From contig DAJQ01000001.1 of assembly GCA_002496395.1 (NCBI GenBank), positions 31,506 to 64,978 of the forward strand: 33,473 nucleotides of DNA, in the 5' to 3' direction. Source of the stretch: Methanocorpusculaceae archaeon UBA456. Lineage in GTDB: Archaea; Halobacteriota; Methanomicrobia; Methanomicrobiales; Methanocorpusculaceae. This document shows positions 15,849-24,594 of this stretch, piece after piece. The stretch's first letter is position 1; every line of letters begins with the position of its first letter. The translations under genes and the position numbers were made by a program. The notes under the pieces are model-generated. The model was not told the DNA's origin. It did no database searches and saw nothing but the letters and a program-made list of their open reading frames with translations.

Positions 15849-17795
15849 ATGACCTTCACTGAATTATCACCAGCATTTCTCCTCCTCCTGACAATTGCCA
15901 TTCCCTTCATCGGGGCAATTCTCTCGTATATCTCCGGACGGATCTCTCCTTCTCTTCGCGATCTGACTGTCGTCTCTGTCACCAGCCTGACGCTTCTGCT
16001 CGTTGGTATCCTTATTCCGCTTCAAATACCAGATCTCACGGCGAGTATCTCCTTTGAGCATGGCTTTCTCTTCTATACTCCAGTGCTCTCCATCAATCCT
16101 CTTTCATATGCTGTTCTTCTCATCTCGATATTCGTCTGGATGCTCGCCTCGGTCTATGCGACCAGATATCTGAAAGAAGAGTTGAGGACGAACCGGTTCT
16201 ACTTCTTCTGGCTCCTCTCACTTGCTGCAGACCTTGGTGTCCTCATCTCCGGCGATTTTCTCACCCTGTATCTCTTCTTTGAGATCCTCACCCTCTCGGC
16301 GTTTGTTCTGATCGCCCATGAGGAGACTGCCAGATCGATGGCTGCTGCAAAGAAGTACCTCTTCCTTGGCATCTCCGGCGGTTTTCTGATCCTTGCCGGA
16401 ATCGCACTCCTCAATGCTGCCACAGGCTCCATTGCGGTTGTACCGGCTTATGGCATCCCTGAATACCAGGCAATCCTGATAGCCGCGTGTATGATCCTCG
16501 GGTTTGGCGTGAAGGCGGGCATGTACCCGGTTCATATCTGGCTGCCCGATGCCCATAGTGTGGCTCCAACCCCTGCCTCTGCCGTTCTGTCAGGTGTCAT
16601 GATCAAGGTGGGTGCATTTGGGATCTTTCTCGCATCATTCTTTATCCTCTTCCCAACAGGTTTATCGGCAGCAGGTTCGCTCATACAAGAGAGCGGGCTT
16701 TTCCTTATCTGGATTGCCCTGATTACGATGCTATTTGCGGTATTTCTTGCCCTGATGCAGACAGACTCAAAGCGGATGCTTGCATATCACAGCATCAGCC
16801 AGATGGGTTTCATCATCCTTGGTATCGGGTGCGGGCTGTACCTTGGAGAAGCTGGTGCACTTGGATTTGCAGGCGGGCTCTACCATCTGGTGAACCATGC
16901 CCTCTTCAAGGCTCTCCTCTTCCTGGCAGTCGGCGCAGTCTTCCTCAGGACTGGTGAGCTGAACATGTACCGGCTGGGCGGACTCTGGCGAACAATGCCC
17001 GCTGCCGCTGTTGCGATGGGTATCGGTGTATTTGCCATCTCCGGCATCCCCGGTTTTAACGGCTTTATCAGCAAAGCACTTATCCATCATGCCCTGCTGG
17101 ATGCACAGGAGATTGCAGGCTGGCTTCTCTTCCCGGCAGAAGCGATCTTCATCATCGCCTGTGCGGGGACCGTTGCCTCAACCGGAAAACTCCTCCTCTT
17201 CACCTTCTTTGGTGAGAAAAAGGCCGATATCAGCTATAGCGGAGTGACGCCACTTCCCGTGATGGCTGGTATGGCAGCCCTGTCTCTTCCGATCATCCTC
17301 CTTGGTATTCTTCCGGGTATCGGTATCTTCTTCATCATGCCTGCGGTTGGGATGATGCCCTTCCATGCAGATGATCTGGCATATCTCTCCGGCTATCTCG
17401 GCTTCGGCGGAATCGGGCTCTATTCCTCCTATACCGTTTCAATTGCACTCTTTGAGGTACTGGCGGGCATTCTCCTCTTCTTCCTGTACGTCTCCTTTGG
17501 ATGGTTCCACTGGAGGGACAGGATCCCCGGTGCTCTATCCCCGGATGCCTGGTATGGCAGATCAACAACGGCAGTCCTCACACTCTCACGATCAATTGGA
17601 GTTGATCTCCTCTCCCTCATCCGGGAGACGACTGAGACGGTAGATCGGTCTTTTCAGGAGAGATATATCGTATTTACATCAAAATACCGGACAAAACTGG
17701 CATACCTCTCCTCTTTTGAAGCAGAGATCCTTCTCATCACCTCAGTTCTCGGGATGTACCTGATCCTCTTCCTCATCGGGCAGAATGCCGGTTGA
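15849..17795 (+). CDS. Proton-conducting antiporter-like membrane subunit (NuoL/M/N, MrpA/D family)
   Basis: A 648-aa polytopic membrane protein of the complex I/Mrp antiporter superfamily. Diagnostic segments are the helix with the conserved Glu (LYLFFEILTLSAFVLIAHE), the Lys-containing broken helix GFGVKAGMYPVHIWLPDAHSVAP, KRMLAYHSISQMGF and the Lys/His helix YHLVNHALFKALLFLAVGA. Such subunits translocate protons or Na+. After the core of about 14 helices there is an extension of about 150 residues ending in a further membrane helix. GGGAG at 15835 favours ATG 15849 over the ATG at 15843. It lies opposite the mnh operon and converges on its last gene with a 4-base gap. It probably belongs to the same complex, though it could be part of another respiratory complex. 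Confidence 0.85.
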   Translation: MTFTELSPAFLLLLTIAIPFIGAILSYISGRISPSLRDLTVVSVTSLTLLLVGILIPLQIPDLTASISFEHGFLFYTPVLSINPLSYAVLLISIFVWMLASVYATRYLKEELRTNRFYFFWLLSLAADLGVLISGDFLTLYLFFEILTLSAFVLIAHEETARSMAAAKKYLFLGISGGFLILAGIALLNAATGSIAVVPAYGIPEYQAILIAACMILGFGVKAGMYPVHIWLPDAHSVAPTPASAVLSGVMIKVGAFGIFLASFFILFPTGLSAAGSLIQESGLFLIWIALITMLFAVFLALMQTDSKRMLAYHSISQMGFIILGIGCGLYLGEAGALGFAGGLYHLVNHALFKALLFLAVGAVFLRTGELNMYRLGGLWRTMPAAAVAMGIGVFAISGIPGFNGFISKALIHHALLDAQEIAGWLLFPAEAIFIIACAGTVASTGKLLLFTFFGEKKADISYSGVTPLPVMAGMAALSLPIILLGILPGIGIFFIMPAVGMMPFHADDLAYLSGYLGFGGIGLYSSYTVSIALFEVLAGILLFFLYVSFGWFHWRDRIPGALSPDAWYGRSTTAVLTLSRSIGVDLLSLIRETTETVDRSFQERYIVFTSKYRTKLAYLSSFEAEILLITSVLGMYLILFLIGQNAG

Positions 17796-17799
17796 ATAT

Positions 17800-19287
17800 T
17801 TATATCCTGAGAATCTGGCGCACAATCTCATGTGCTGATTCGAGAGGGAAATATGGGGCATAGGGAATTGTTCCAAGGAGTATCACGATGATGGCACAGA
17901 CGATGATCGGTGCCTTGATGCACCAGCTGACTCTCCTCTCCAGTGTCTCCTTCTTCTCTTGTGAGGAGAAGTATGCGTGGTAGATCGGTGGAAGGAAATA
18001 CGCAGCATTCAGAAGGGCGCTTGTTAAGAGGATAATGACAAAGACCGGCTGACCTGCATCAAGTGAACCGCCGATGAGGTACCATTTTGTGATGAATCCT
18101 GCGGTTAAGGGGATGCCGATGAGCCCGAGCCCGCCGATGGTGAATGCCGCCCACGTGAGCGGCATCTCTTCAGCCATTCCATGCATCTCTGAGAGTAGTT
18201 TCTTCCCGGTTCCAACAAAGATTGCACCTGCACAGAAGAAGAGGGTAATCTTCATAAACGCCTGGTGCATCAGGTGGGCGATCCCTCCTTCGAGGGCTGC
18301 GGGTGCAAGAAGGGCGGCACCAAGGACAATATAGGAGAGCTGGCTGATTGTCGAATAGGCCAGCCTCATCTTCAGGTTATCCTGTGATAGAGCCATCAGT
18401 GAGGCGGTGATGATGGTAAAGGAGGCGATGACAGCAAGTATCGGAGCTACCCCGATCTCCATGAAGAGGTCGACTCCAAAGATATAGAAGATGACACGTA
18501 GAAGGCCGAATGTTCCTGCCTTGACGACCGCAACAGCATGAAGGAGTGCACTCACCGGGGTTGGGGCGACCATGGCAGAAGGAAGCCAGCCATGGAGCGG
18601 CATGATCGCTGTCTTGACGCCAACCCCGATCAGGAAGATGAAGAAGAGTATCCTGAGAAACTCTGTTGTGCCTGATCCGCTCAGTATGCCTCCATTAACA
18701 AAATCAAGGGTGCCTGTTGTTGTATAGGTGAGGAGAATTGCAAACAGAAAGACAACTCCACCGGACAGGAGGTAGGTGAGGTACTTTCTCCCGGCAGCGA
18801 GAGCCTCTTTTGTCTGGCTATGGACAACAAGCGGGTATGTGGCCAGCGTCAGTATCTCATAGAAGATGAAGAAGGTGAGCAGGTTTCCGGAGAATGCAAT
18901 CCCCACTGTTGCTGCCACACAGATTGCAAAGCATACGTAATACCTGGTCTGTGCATGCTCGTTGAGAGAACGCATATATCCGATAGAATAGACTGAGGTG
19001 ACGAGCCAGAGGAGTGATGAGAGGAGTGCAAAGTAGATCCCAAACAGGTCAATCTTCAGTGAGAACGGCACTCCCGGCAACAGGGTGACCGGAGTCCAGA
19101 GCCAGATCGCACCACCCACAACCGAGGTATAGAGGAGGGTGATGAGGAGAAACTTGAGCCCTGCTGCTGCGATAGTCACCCCTTCATTCAGATGGCGGAC
19201 CCGCTCTCCAAGCAATGCGATGATCAGTGCCGCTCCGAGCGAAATGCAGAGTGGAATTGCAGGTATGCATGAATAGATCTCTGTCAT
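17800..19287 (-). CDS. Mrp/Mbs-type antiporter subunit D' (NuoL/M/N-like), last gene of the mnh operon
   Basis: A 495-aa integral membrane protein with all core antiporter motifs: FFIFYEILTLATYPLVVHS (catalytic Glu helix), GVGVKTAIMPLHGWLPSAMVAPTPVSALLHA (Lys), LKMRLAYSTISQLSYIVLGA and IAHLMHQAFMKITLFFCAGA. It is one of two consecutive MnhD/MnhA-N-type genes in this operon, comparable to the H and H' subunits of archaeal Mbs complexes. The start overlaps the upstream mnhD stop by four bases. It probably forms one of the cation/proton channels. Confidence 0.9.
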   Translation of the reverse strand: MTEIYSCIPAIPLCISLGAALIIALLGERVRHLNEGVTIAAAGLKFLLITLLYTSVVGGAIWLWTPVTLLPGVPFSLKIDLFGIYFALLSSLLWLVTSVYSIGYMRSLNEHAQTRYYVCFAICVAATVGIAFSGNLLTFFIFYEILTLATYPLVVHSQTKEALAAGRKYLTYLLSGGVVFLFAILLTYTTTGTLDFVNGGILSGSGTTEFLRILFFIFLIGVGVKTAIMPLHGWLPSAMVAPTPVSALLHAVAVVKAGTFGLLRVIFYIFGVDLFMEIGVAPILAVIASFTIITASLMALSQDNLKMRLAYSTISQLSYIVLGAALLAPAALEGGIAHLMHQAFMKITLFFCAGAIFVGTGKKLLSEMHGMAEEMPLTWAAFTIGGLGLIGIPLTAGFITKWYLIGGSLDAGQPVFVIILLTSALLNAAYFLPPIYHAYFSSQEKKETLERRVSWCIKAPIIVCAIIVILLGTIPYAPYFPLESAHEIVRQILRI

Positions 19288-20768
19288 ATTCCACCCCCAA
19301 GCAGGAGTTCAGCTGCCGGCCTGATAAGTGCCATAGGGCTCTCGACGAAGAACCCAAGGAGTATGGTGGCTATGGAGATGATAAAAATCGGAATCAGCAC
19401 TCGTACCGGCGCCTCTCTGATGGTACTGGAGAGTGTCCCTTCCTGAAAATATGCATTTTTGAGTATCCGATAGAAATATACTGCAGAAAGCAGTGTCCAG
19501 AAGAGGAGGATGGCTGCATAGTATGTGATGCCATCTGCAATTGCTGCACTGGCTATTGTGATCTTGCTCATGAATCCGCCGGTTAAGGGGAGCCCTACCA
19601 TCGAGATGGCTGCTATAGAAAATGCTGCCATTGTATAGGGCATTGCTTTTGAAAGCCCTTTGAATTCATGAACATATCTGATACCTGCCTGAATCAAAAA
19701 AGCATCCGCACAGAGGAAGAGGCCGGCTTTTGCCGTTGCATGGGTGATCATATGGAGTATTGCTCCTTCAATACCGGGAACTGTTGCAATCCCCAGACCG
19801 AGCATGATGCAGCCGATATTTGCCCCAGATGAATAGGCAAACATCTTCCTGATATCCATCTGCCGGATCGCGAGGATGGAACAGATGATGATCGCCACAG
19901 CTCCAAGGAGTGCGAGCGTTGATTCAAGGGGGATCGTCTGGATTGCAAGTGAGGGGCCAAATATCGTGTACACCACCCTGATGATGGCAACAACCCCGAC
20001 TTTCAGGGCAATGGTTGATATCACCGGGAATATCGACGGGCCATAGGCATATGCTTCCGGCATCCAGATATGGAGGGGAAAGAGTCCGATCTTTGTGCTG
20101 AGACCTGCGATTAAAAGTGCAAGGCCTGCAAGCACTGTATAGGAGCCGGATACCGGGGGCAGGAGCTCTGCCATCAGGTGCATGTTCAGGGTGCCAGTGC
20201 TGATGTAGAGAAAACCAATCCCGATCAGGATCATGGCAGATCCTGCTGAGCCGATTAAGAGGTATTTGTATCCGGCGAGGAGGCCTTTTCCGTCTCCCCT
20301 CATTGCGACAAGCCCGTACAGGGAGATTGCCTGAATCTCAAACAGTACAAAGAGGGTAAAGATGTCCGCAGTAAACACAATCCCCTGCATAGCGCCGATG
20401 GCAAGCAGCAGCAGGACATAGAAGAAGATAGTTCTTCTCTCGCCCAGTTCAGGGATGATGCCTGCAGAATAAGAGACCGCAACAAGCGCTATTCCGGATA
20501 TCAGAACCGAGATGACGGCGCCGAGATAATCTGCATAGAGGGCGATTCCAAGCGGAGGTGCAACACCTGAGAGATAGTAGTCAAATGGTCCCGATGAAAG
20601 CACCTGCAATGCGAGCAGAATCGAGCAGATAAGGTTCAAAGAGAGTGCAATAAGCACGATCCGCCTGATACAGCCTCTGAAGAGAAAACCGATCGGGGGG
20701 CCGATGAAGGCCGCCGCAAACGGGATCATAATGATCAGGATGGGGAGATGGACAAACATGCCGTTCAT
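19284..20768 (-). CDS. mnhD: Mrp-type cation/proton antiporter subunit D
   Basis: A 494-aa membrane protein of the MnhD/NuoN type. Visible motifs include TLFVLFEIQAISLYGLVAMRG (Glu helix), GLSTKIGLFPLHIWMPEAYAYGPS (Lys in the broken helix), IRKMFAYSSGANIGCIMLGLG and MITHATAKAGLFLCADAF. It provides an ion-translocation path in the Mrp/Mbh membrane arm. It is coupled by four-base overlaps to the NuoK-like gene before it and to the second antiporter subunit after it. The position directly after mnhC follows the canonical Mrp order. Confidence 0.9.
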   Translation of the reverse strand: MNGMFVHLPILIIMIPFAAAFIGPPIGFLFRGCIRRIVLIALSLNLICSILLALQVLSSGPFDYYLSGVAPPLGIALYADYLGAVISVLISGIALVAVSYSAGIIPELGERRTIFFYVLLLLAIGAMQGIVFTADIFTLFVLFEIQAISLYGLVAMRGDGKGLLAGYKYLLIGSAGSAMILIGIGFLYISTGTLNMHLMAELLPPVSGSYTVLAGLALLIAGLSTKIGLFPLHIWMPEAYAYGPSIFPVISTIALKVGVVAIIRVVYTIFGPSLAIQTIPLESTLALLGAVAIIICSILAIRQMDIRKMFAYSSGANIGCIMLGLGIATVPGIEGAILHMITHATAKAGLFLCADAFLIQAGIRYVHEFKGLSKAMPYTMAAFSIAAISMVGLPLTGGFMSKITIASAAIADGITYYAAILLFWTLLSAVYFYRILKNAYFQEGTLSSTIREAPVRVLIPIFIISIATILLGFFVESPMALIRPAAELLLGGGI

Positions 20769-21148
20769 AGCTCCTCCATCAGCTTCCGTGCATCAAGTGT
20801 TCCATACTGCCGGTAGATCAGAACAGCAAAACTGAGGGCGAGTGCGGTCATGCAGAGGGCAACAACAATTGCGGTGAGCATCATTGCAGAGGGGAGGGGA
20901 TTTGCATACAGGATGGTGTTCCCGACGGTCTCTCCGCTCTCTTTTTGAAAGATCGGTGCGATACCCCCGGTGACATCTCCAAGGGAGATATAGAAGAGGA
21001 AGATTGCTGTTTCTATAATATTTAAACCAATGAACTTCTTGATCAGGTTTCGCTTTGCCATCATGGTGTAGAGGCCGATCATGATCAGGATGATTGCCAC
21101 CCAGTAGTTGTAATGTCCCAGGATAAACCCGGAATCAAGGATGCTCAT
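20765..21148 (-). CDS. mnhC: Mrp-type antiporter subunit C (NuoK-like)
   Basis: A 127-aa protein with three predicted membrane helices, homologous in pattern to NuoK/MnhC: GLYTMMAKRNLIKKFIGLNIIETAIFLFYIS, then NPLPSAMMLTAIVVALCMTALALSFAVLIYR. The second-helix Glu (IIETAIFLF) that takes part in proton transfer in NuoK is conserved. It joins the membrane core of the antiporter. Start and stop overlap neighbouring genes by four bases each. Confidence 0.9.
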   Translation of the reverse strand: MSILDSGFILGHYNYWVAIILIMIGLYTMMAKRNLIKKFIGLNIIETAIFLFYISLGDVTGGIAPIFQKESGETVGNTILYANPLPSAMMLTAIVVALCMTALALSFAVLIYRQYGTLDARKLMEEL

Positions 21149-21576
21149 TCTGTACCTCCTGCAATCGCAAGGAAGATGAGAAACATCATCCCCATAACCG
21201 CAATGCCGATCCCTATCTCAACGCAGGTGATCGCAATCGCATGGATGGTGGCGGTATCGAAGGGGAGAGGGAGCGGGCTGTACTGGAAGAAGTTGCCGCC
21301 TGTTACAATACCAAGGATGCCGAGTATGACGATACCGATGCTTCCAAGGGCACCGAATACAAAGAGTTTCCGGTAGGTGAGAATGGAATGTACCTCTTGT
21401 AAATTCCCGGCAATGGCTGCGAAGATGATTGCACTGGTGATGATGATGCCCGCCTGAAAACCGCCTCCTGCCCCGAAATGGCCATGCAGGAGAACATATG
21501 AGCCGAAGAGGAGGAGGAATGGAACCATCAGGCGTGTGATGGTCCTCACTATGAGATCGTCATTCATCAGCTCCAT
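21145..21576 (-). CDS. mnhB: Mrp-type antiporter subunit B
   Basis: A 143-aa membrane protein of the MnhB family with about four helices. It shows the family features VRTITRLMVPFLLLFGSYVLLHGHFGAGGGFQAG (the HFGAGGGFQAG loop is diagnostic) and CVEIGIGIAVMGMMFLIFLA. It is part of the Mrp membrane complex. Its start overlaps the end of the DUF4040 gene by 17 bases and its stop overlaps mnhC by four. Confidence 0.92.
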   Translation of the reverse strand: MELMNDDLIVRTITRLMVPFLLLFGSYVLLHGHFGAGGGFQAGIIITSAIIFAAIAGNLQEVHSILTYRKLFVFGALGSIGIVILGILGIVTGGNFFQYSPLPLPFDTATIHAIAITCVEIGIGIAVMGMMFLIFLAIAGGTE

Positions 21577-22108
21577 CCTCCCTCCTATTCTTCAGAAAGA
21601 GCCCGACAATTGCGACTGCTACTGCAAAGATCACGGTGATCTCACCAAGCGTATCAAATGAACGATAGTATGCGAGGATCGCAGTGACGATGTTTGCGAC
21701 TCCTGTTGTCGCCATCCCCTCTTCAAGGTAGAGATTGCCGGTAACGGTTGCTCCGGGGGAGTCGGGGTTCCCAAAGGCGGGCATGCCTGCTGCGGCAAGC
21801 GCGAGAATTGCCCCTATTGTCAGCACCACACAGAGCGGCCCAATCTGGATCCGGCTGTCCTCTGTATCCTCTTCCATTCTGCTGGTCTTCTGGATGGCAA
21901 GGATGAAGAGGACGGTTGTGATACCGGCACCGACTGCCGCTTCGGTGAGAGCGACATCCGGGGAGTTTAATTGTGCATAGATGATTGCCATCAGAAAGGA
22001 ATAGACCGAGAGGATCATCGCAGCCACGAGGAGATCCCTGCTCCTCTGTGCCCAGAGTGCCAGGACAATCAATGCGATGAGAAGCGCTCCATTTAATATC
22101 CAGATCAT
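21560..22108 (-). CDS. Fused MbhD (DUF4040) + MbhE-like antiporter subunit
   Basis: A 182-aa membrane protein. The N-terminal half (LIALIVLALWAQRSRDLLVAAMILSVYSFLMAIIYAQLNSPDVALTEAAVGAG) is the DUF4040/MbhD domain. The C-terminal part (NIVTAILAYYRSFDTLGEITVIFAVAVAIVGLF) is the MbhE-like segment that forms the C-terminus of long bacterial MrpA proteins. Thus the MrpA C-terminal modules exist here as a separate gene, while the MrpA-like channel domain is carried by the D/D' genes. A four-base overlap couples it to mnhG. Confidence 0.88.
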   Translation of the reverse strand: MIWILNGALLIALIVLALWAQRSRDLLVAAMILSVYSFLMAIIYAQLNSPDVALTEAAVGAGITTVLFILAIQKTSRMEEDTEDSRIQIGPLCVVLTIGAILALAAAGMPAFGNPDSPGATVTGNLYLEEGMATTGVANIVTAILAYYRSFDTLGEITVIFAVAVAIVGLFLKNRREDGADE

Positions 22109-22448
22109 GGCTCTTCCTCCATCTCATCTGCATATTCATCTGCATCACTCAGGTTTCCGGGCAGTATCCCCGAATGGTATGCTGCTTTTGTCAGTGTCTG
22201 TGCGGCTGTCGGGCTCGATATGAAGAAGAATATGCTGATTGCAAGCACCTTTATTGAAAGAAGGGAGAATCCTTCAAAGAGTGCTATTCCAAAGAGTATA
22301 CAGGTCTGCCCCAGGGTATCGCACTTTGTTGCTGCATGGAGCCGGCAGAAGAAGTCCGGAAACCTGATGATCCCGATGGAGCCGACTAAAAAAAAAAGCT
22401 CCCGGCAAGAAGCAGTAGCGCAGGTACAATCATTGGGATTGGCATCAT
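22105..22448 (-). pseudogene. mnhG: Mrp antiporter subunit G gene, frameshifted in a run of ten T's
   Basis: Read on the minus strand, the gene starts MMPIPMIVPALLLLAGSFFF and meets TAG directly after ten consecutive T's (plus-strand A's 22388-22397). In another frame the sequence continues as typical MnhG: VGSIGIIRFPDFFCRLHAATK, CILFGIALF and SPTAAQTLTKAAYHSG, ending EEEP at a TGA that overlaps the next ATG. Two fewer T's, or one more, would give one frame of about 113-114 residues with GSFFLVGSIG, as in other MnhG proteins. MnhG is an essential small subunit of Mrp antiporters. The cause may be mutation, homopolymer sequencing error, or slippage used in expression. The start overlaps mnhF by four bases. 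Confidence 0.9.
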
Positions 22449-22711
22449 GTGAAGATCCTCCCTGTTGTCAGGTATCGAGAGGCGATGATGGTCACCAGAA
22501 ACCCGAGCATCGCATAGGTGAGGGCAATATCAATCACAAAGGGCTGGCCGACCTGGACGGCGATGAGGACCAGCATGACCGCAGTTGTTGTTCCGATCAC
22601 GTTGATCGCCATGATCCGGTCAGGCAGGGTCGGGCCCCGGGCTATTCGGTACAGGCAGAGGAGAGCTGATATGCCAATGATGACTGATGTTATGATCAGG
22701 ATCGTCTCCAT
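22445..22711 (-). CDS. mnhF: Mrp-type antiporter subunit F
   Basis: An 88-aa protein with three membrane helices and the family segment LYRIARGPTLPDRIMAINVIGTT. The RxxxGPtxxDR motif is diagnostic of MnhF/MrpF. It is a small membrane subunit of the antiporter. Its start lies 16 bases inside the mnhE 3' end and its stop overlaps mnhG (ATGA). Confidence 0.92.
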   Translation of the reverse strand: METILIITSVIIGISALLCLYRIARGPTLPDRIMAINVIGTTTAVMLVLIAVQVGQPFVIDIALTYAMLGFLVTIIASRYLTTGRIFT

Positions 22712-23217
22712 AGTCCCCTCCCTTCAAAAAGCCTTTGAACGGCATTGCTAATCTCTGTTGCCTTCTGTTGTTCAGCATCGGGTGTTGTCAGATAATGAAT
22801 ATAACTCTCGCCGCTCTGGTTGATATCAATCGTCAGGGTTCCGGGTGTGAGTGTCATTGAGTTTCCGAATGTGGCCAGGGCACCATCGCTCTTCAATCCG
22901 GTCCTGAATTTTCTGACGGTAGGTGATATCGGAAGAGCCGGGTCGAGGATTATCCTGATGACATCGATGTTTGCCTTGATGATCTCAAACTGGAGCCTGA
23001 TTAAATAGGGAATCAGGTAGAGCATGAATGATCCCAGCCTGATGATATCTCCGTTTCTCTTCTCTATAGTAATGATCGGGAAGATATAGGCGATTATGAG
23101 CGAAGAGATGAGCCCCATGGTGATATGAACCCAGTCGAGAATCCCCGAGAGCACAATCCAGAAGAGGAAGAGTAATCCTGCTGTCAGGATGACGCCGATT
23201 GGTTCACGTCGGGGCAT
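22696..23217 (-). CDS. mnhE: Mrp-type antiporter subunit E, first gene of the operon
   Basis: A 173-aa membrane protein with N-terminal helices (LTAGLLFLFWIVLSGILDWVHITMGLISSLIIAYIF) and a soluble C-terminal half holding NSMTLTPGTLTIDI, the MnhE hallmark (canonical N-S-I-T-L-T-P-G-T). It heads the eight-gene minus-strand operon. The intergenic region to the divergent DNA methyltransferase gene is 138 bases and must contain both promoters; I see no convincing Shine-Dalgarno before ATG 23217. Confidence 0.92.
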   Translation of the reverse strand: MPRREPIGVILTAGLLFLFWIVLSGILDWVHITMGLISSLIIAYIFPIITIEKRNGDIIRLGSFMLYLIPYLIRLQFEIIKANIDVIRIILDPALPISPTVRKFRTGLKSDGALATFGNSMTLTPGTLTIDINQSGESYIHYLTTPDAEQQKATEISNAVQRLFEGRGLWRRS

Positions 23218-23355
23218 AGGGTGATCTCGTCTGTTGGTGTTGAAAAAGGTATTGGTGGGAGATAATGGGATTCTCTCCCTCTCTCAATGCCAGAGTAACC
23301 CAGATCAATATGTTTTTCTAAGGCTGACACCACTAATGAAATTGAAAGTGTTTCC

Positions 23356-24594
23356 ATGGTTTCATCTACGCTCACAAATGAAGAGAAACGTGTTAAGATC
23401 TATACTATTGAGCAGATTCCAACCCGAGCCCATGATGTGACGCCTGACACCCCTCTTGAATGCCTGAATTTAAACTGGACTGAAAAGGATCTCCCCGAGA
23501 GGGAACGGACAAAACATGTTCATCGCCTTCACCCATATCTTGGGAAGTATATCCCGCAACTTGTTGAGATTTTTCTGAGAAAATATTTTTCCAGGGGACA
23601 GACTGTTCTCGATCCGTTCTCTGGCTCGGGAACGACGCTCGTACAGGCACATGAGCTCGGAATAAACTCAATTGGGTTTGATATATCTGCATTCAACGTT
23701 CTTCTGGCACGGGCAAAGACACAGCAGTATGATCTTACACAGATGAAGCGTGAAGTCCTCGATATCCTGAATAAGGTTCAATCTGCGACCCAGGTGGATT
23801 CAGCTCAAAGCCGGTTGTGGTTTGAGTGTACACATGGCCCCTATCTTTCAGATGAAAATAACGAATATCTTGAGAAATGGTTTGCACCAAAAGCACGCGA
23901 GGAGTTGCTCACCTATCGCTACTATATTGAATCCGGTGATTACCAGTACAAAGATCTGCTCAAAATAATCCTCTGCCGTTCAGCCCGTTCCGCGAGATTA
24001 ACAACGCATTTTGACCTGGATTTTCCAAAAAAACCTGTCACTGAACCATATAAATGCTATAAACACAATCGGATCTGCCAACCAACACAGGAAGCCTTCA
24101 AATTTCTAAAACGATACAGTAACGATACGATTAAGCGTTTATCGGAATTTGATTTACTGAGAACTGAAGCGACTGTGGATGTATATCATGATGACTGCAG
24201 AACGGTCGATTTTCCTGAGGTTCACGGAGTTATCACAAGTCCCCCGTATGTCGGATTGATCGACTATCATGAGCAGCATGCGTATGCATATAATCTCCTC
24301 GGTCTTGAAGATAAACGGGTGCATGAGATCGGACCTGCTGCCAACGGAAAGAGCAGATCCGCAAAAGAAGCATACCAGAAGGATATTGCAGAGGTATTCC
24401 GGCGGATTCTCCGTTCAATGCATGATGATGGCAGATTAATTGTTGTTGCCAATGACAGTGATGATCTCTATGGTAATATCGCTGCCTCATTGGATGTTGA
24501 AGTGGAAAATATCATAGAACGTCATGTAAACCGGAGGACCGGGAGGCGTTCGGGCGAGTTTTTTGAGTCAATCTTTATCTGGCGGAAAATATGA
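23356..24594 (+). CDS. DNA methyltransferase of a type II restriction-modification system
   Basis: Amino-methyltransferase (N4-cytosine or N6-adenine type) predicted to protect DNA from the neighbouring endonuclease. Motif I is DPFSGSGTT (86-94), preceded by HPYLGKYIPQLV, and the catalytic motif IV is TSPPY (294-298). About 200 residues separate the two, leaving room for a target-recognition region between them. The 412-aa frame is intact. The block is more AT-rich than the flanking antiporter operon, consistent with horizontal acquisition. The endonuclease start follows after 13 bases. Partner type suggests GGNCC as target (TdeIII/MjaII group, from memory), but specificity cannot be read from the sequence. 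Confidence 0.88.
   Translation: MVSSTLTNEEKRVKIYTIEQIPTRAHDVTPDTPLECLNLNWTEKDLPERERTKHVHRLHPYLGKYIPQLVEIFLRKYFSRGQTVLDPFSGSGTTLVQAHELGINSIGFDISAFNVLLARAKTQQYDLTQMKREVLDILNKVQSATQVDSAQSRLWFECTHGPYLSDENNEYLEKWFAPKAREELLTYRYYIESGDYQYKDLLKIILCRSARSARLTTHFDLDFPKKPVTEPYKCYKHNRICQPTQEAFKFLKRYSNDTIKRLSEFDLLRTEATVDVYHDDCRTVDFPEVHGVITSPPYVGLIDYHEQHAYAYNLLGLEDKRVHEIGPAANGKSRSAKEAYQKDIAEVFRRILRSMHDDGRLIVVANDSDDLYGNIAASLDVEVENIIERHVNRRTGRRSGEFFESIFIWRKI

Noticed and set aside
22385..22388. TAG after the T-run in mnhG as a pyrrolysine codon read through
   Set aside because: Continuing past TAG in the same frame gives SAPS... rather than MnhG sequence; the MnhG continuation is in a different frame, so a frameshift is needed, not read-through.
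22220..22669. Plus-strand open frame across the mnhF/mnhG region
   Set aside because: It opposes clear mnh genes and has no recognisable protein features.
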